Assembly (NCBI GenBank): GCA_946699065.1
Contig: CAMPDV010000926.1
Coordinates: 1-64,000 of the forward strand
From: Loxodes magnus
Taxonomy: Eukaryota; Ciliophora; Karyorelictea; Loxodida; Loxodidae
Direction: 5' to 3'
Length of the DNA: 64,000 nucleotides
Below the pieces are notes generated by a model, which had not been told where the DNA came from, made no database searches, and saw only the letters and a program-made list of their open reading frames with translations. Shown piece by piece: positions 62,170 through 64,000 of the stretch. Both the position numbers and the translations under genes were made by a program. Position 1 is the stretch's first letter. Each line of letters starts with the position of its first letter.

Positions 62170-62640
62170 ATATAAACCCGCGTTTACAACAAATTTTAGG
62201 TCGAATTTTACAGACATAATAACTAATAAGAGAAATTTAAAATTCGAAAATATGTAAACCAGAGCAATCCTAAATACAAAATTACTTAATGAAAATAGTA
62301 CAACTACCTATAAAAAAAATATATTCCCTATCAGAAAAAATTGATATGTCTGCATTGCATGAGTTAAGGATATAAAGTAAAAAATTTTTTCCAATTTAAA
62401 AAAAATAAAAGAGAATAATAAAAATCAATGGTAATATATATTTAAAATATTTTGCACAAGTGAAGATTTATTCTATCGGAAAAAATACTCCAACTAAACA
62501 AAGAAGCTCCTAATTTCTAAAAGACAGTAAATAATTTAAATAGAAAATCGTTGGAAATTGACCTATCGGAAAAATGAAGGAAAATTATCTTAAATTATCA
62601 AGAAACATGACAGTGAAGATCCAAGCAAATTTAAATTGAA
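62170..62640 (+). pseudogene. partial copy of the coiled-coil gene, without insertion
   Basis: Aligns to 54840-55600. Matching parts read KKIYSLSEKIDM, then QSKKFFPIQKKQK, and after a register change SEKILQLNKEAPN and NRKSLEIDLSEK. It lacks the 5' exon and has one frame change near 62470-62490. At the site where copy 1 carries the GC-rich insertion, this copy reads straight through (cggaaaaaatactcc), so it is the empty-site reference. Confidence 0.5.
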
Positions 62641-62797
62641 GGGTTATTTTTAAGCAATAAACTAGCAAACTTATAGCAGCAAACCGAATAAAGGTACAAC
62701 CACTATAATAAATTATGTTATGTTGTAATATAATATTTAAAAATAAAAATAATAAATTTTAGATTATCTACTTTTCTAATGTTAACCACATTTAAAA

Positions 62798-63157
62798 TCA
62801 ATTGTATTTTTTTAATAATGCTTCTGCTACTTCCTTTTTAAGTTATTCATAAATTTTTTGTTTTCTTTTTCTTCACAAAGTTTTCAAATTACTCTAGGTT
62901 TCTGTCTTCTTCTTTCTCTTTTATTATTACGCGTCCAAAAACTCCTTTAAATATATTTCTCATTATTATATTTTTCTTTTCCTTTATTAATCCATATAAT
63001 TAAATCCCTTGATACAATATTTTATAGTAAATTTTACTTGCTCACGTGAATATGTCAAGATAAACTTTCTCCAGAATACTTTTTTCCTCTATTCTTAACT
63101 TTTTGTTAAATTTTTAACATTATCTTACTAGGTGCCCTATTATTGCAGAATCAACAT
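62798..63157 (-). CDS. unrecognised 119-residue basic helical protein
   Basis: Minus-strand ATG at 63157 to TGA at 62800-62798, 120 codons, no internal TGA. Composition is strongly helical and basic: SREQVKFTIKYCIKGFNYMD, KIQQWEIYLKEFLDAQQQKR, LWRKRKQKIYEQLKKEVAEA. No family recognised. A small complete gene is possible, or the 3' exon of a larger one. Confidence 0.4.
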
Positions 63158-64000
63158 ATTAATAGAATTTTTGCCTAAAGAAGTAGTTAAGGTTAAATAT
63201 TTCTAGATTTAAAATACTAAATTTTTATTAATTTTATAAATAAAGGTTGTTTAAAGTGTAAAATGTTATTAAAATAAATTAATTAAGATATTTCTAGATA
63301 ACACAAAAAGTGAAGTTACAAACTTTCAAATTTTTGCATAGAAAAATAGTAATTAAAGATTTATAAAAAACTCATTAGTTTCTTATTCAGTCATAAAAAG
63401 TTCTGAAAATTACCAAGATGATATTTTTAACTTTAGTTTTAACTTCTCAAAATCATATTATTTGCTTACTTTTTAAATTGATATAAAAAATTCTGTGCCC
63501 TTTCGAGACCTTTTTCATTTTAGTTTTTTTTACATACTAGCAACATAATTTATTAGAACATTCTTTTTTTATATTTACATTATTTTCGAAATATCTGAGT
63601 AATTCTTCACAAACTAATTTAATATTAATTTTCTTGGTAGTTTAATTAAAAAACTTATTTATTCAGTAAATTTTAATCCGAAATTTTAAGGATTAAACAT
63701 ATTTTTTAAATATTTAACGAATTTATTCATGAAATTAAGGTAAACTTTTTAGTTTATAGTTAATTTCAACTGCATTACTAGTATACCTTTAACTAATTAA
63801 AAAAAAAAAATCTCCATTGCTAGTTAAAACTTAGTTAGCAAAGTTTTTAGTATTAGTTAAAACTATAATCGTTTCCAGCAATCATTGTAAGTCGAAATTT
63901 AATTTTAGTTCACATGCTTTATTTAATTATAAAAAGTAACAAAAAAGTCTTAATGTTCATAAATGTTATAAAAAAGTCGCAATCTATTTCTACTAGTATT
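63158..64000. other. AT-rich region to the window edge
   Basis: Nothing recognised on either strand. Confidence 0.4.

Noticed and set aside
1..64000. CRISPR arrays, bacterial operons, rRNA genes, telomeric repeats
   Set aside because: None seen on either strand; gene structure, tRNA intron and code are those of a eukaryotic nucleus.

Overview
The window looks like nuclear DNA of a ciliate with a fully reassigned stop-codon set. It is very AT-rich. In the best gene (9217-11493) one frame runs 758 codons only if TAA and TAG are read as glutamine and five internal TGA codons as tryptophan; the gene then ends at a TGA. The other well-resolved genes also end at TGA. UAR=Gln with UGA as both Trp and sole stop is the published karyorelict code (NCBI table 27; Loxodes, Parduczia). 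Condylostoma (table 28) is the nearest alternative. Introns of only 17 nt (GT...AG) are visible in three places, and one of 26 nt is likely. A karyorelict such as Loxodes is my inference; no rRNA is present to confirm it. Because TGA is the only stop, open frames arise easily here, so I used residue composition, recognisable domains and paralogue comparison rather than ORF length.

Layout. 1-9216: AT-rich, two unrecognised coding-like stretches (3677-5086 plus; 7595-8368 minus). 9217-11493: RING/B-box/coiled-coil/kelch protein, followed by about 1.9 kb of satellites (11-bp, 8-bp purine and 10-bp units) and a dispersed 50-bp motif. 14524-16000: unrecognised gene. 17622-19602: protein-kinase/kelch fusion. 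22017-27503: an OSCA/TMEM63-type channel with about 23 Lin-12/Notch repeats before its last membrane segment, then a SINE-like element. 28900-31330 minus: receptor with an ANF-type ligand-binding domain. 32864-32947 minus: intron-containing tRNA-Tyr. 34412-36723: a membrane protein.

The second half repeats this order. 39950-40440 is a decayed copy of the kinase gene, 44017-49500 a second channel-LNR gene (start exactly 22,000 bp from the first), 57420-58670 a decayed receptor, 59816-59899 a tRNA-Tyr, and 61228-61838 a short copy of the membrane protein. I read this as a tandem duplication A-B-A'-B' with a unit of about 22 kb. About 7.5 kb of younger DNA was inserted between A' and B': a minus-strand LINE-type retrotransposon relic ending in a (TTTA)5 tail, and a 227-residue coiled-coil gene (54642-55660) split by a 309-bp GC-rich insertion with 9-bp target-site duplications.

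Most striking are the channel-LNR fusion, the 17-nt introns with complete stop reassignment, and a SINE family whose 3' stem-loop, with compensatory changes, is shared with the 3' end of the LINE relic. Duplicate copies carry different single-base frameshifts, so either decay after duplication or long-read assembly error must be considered.
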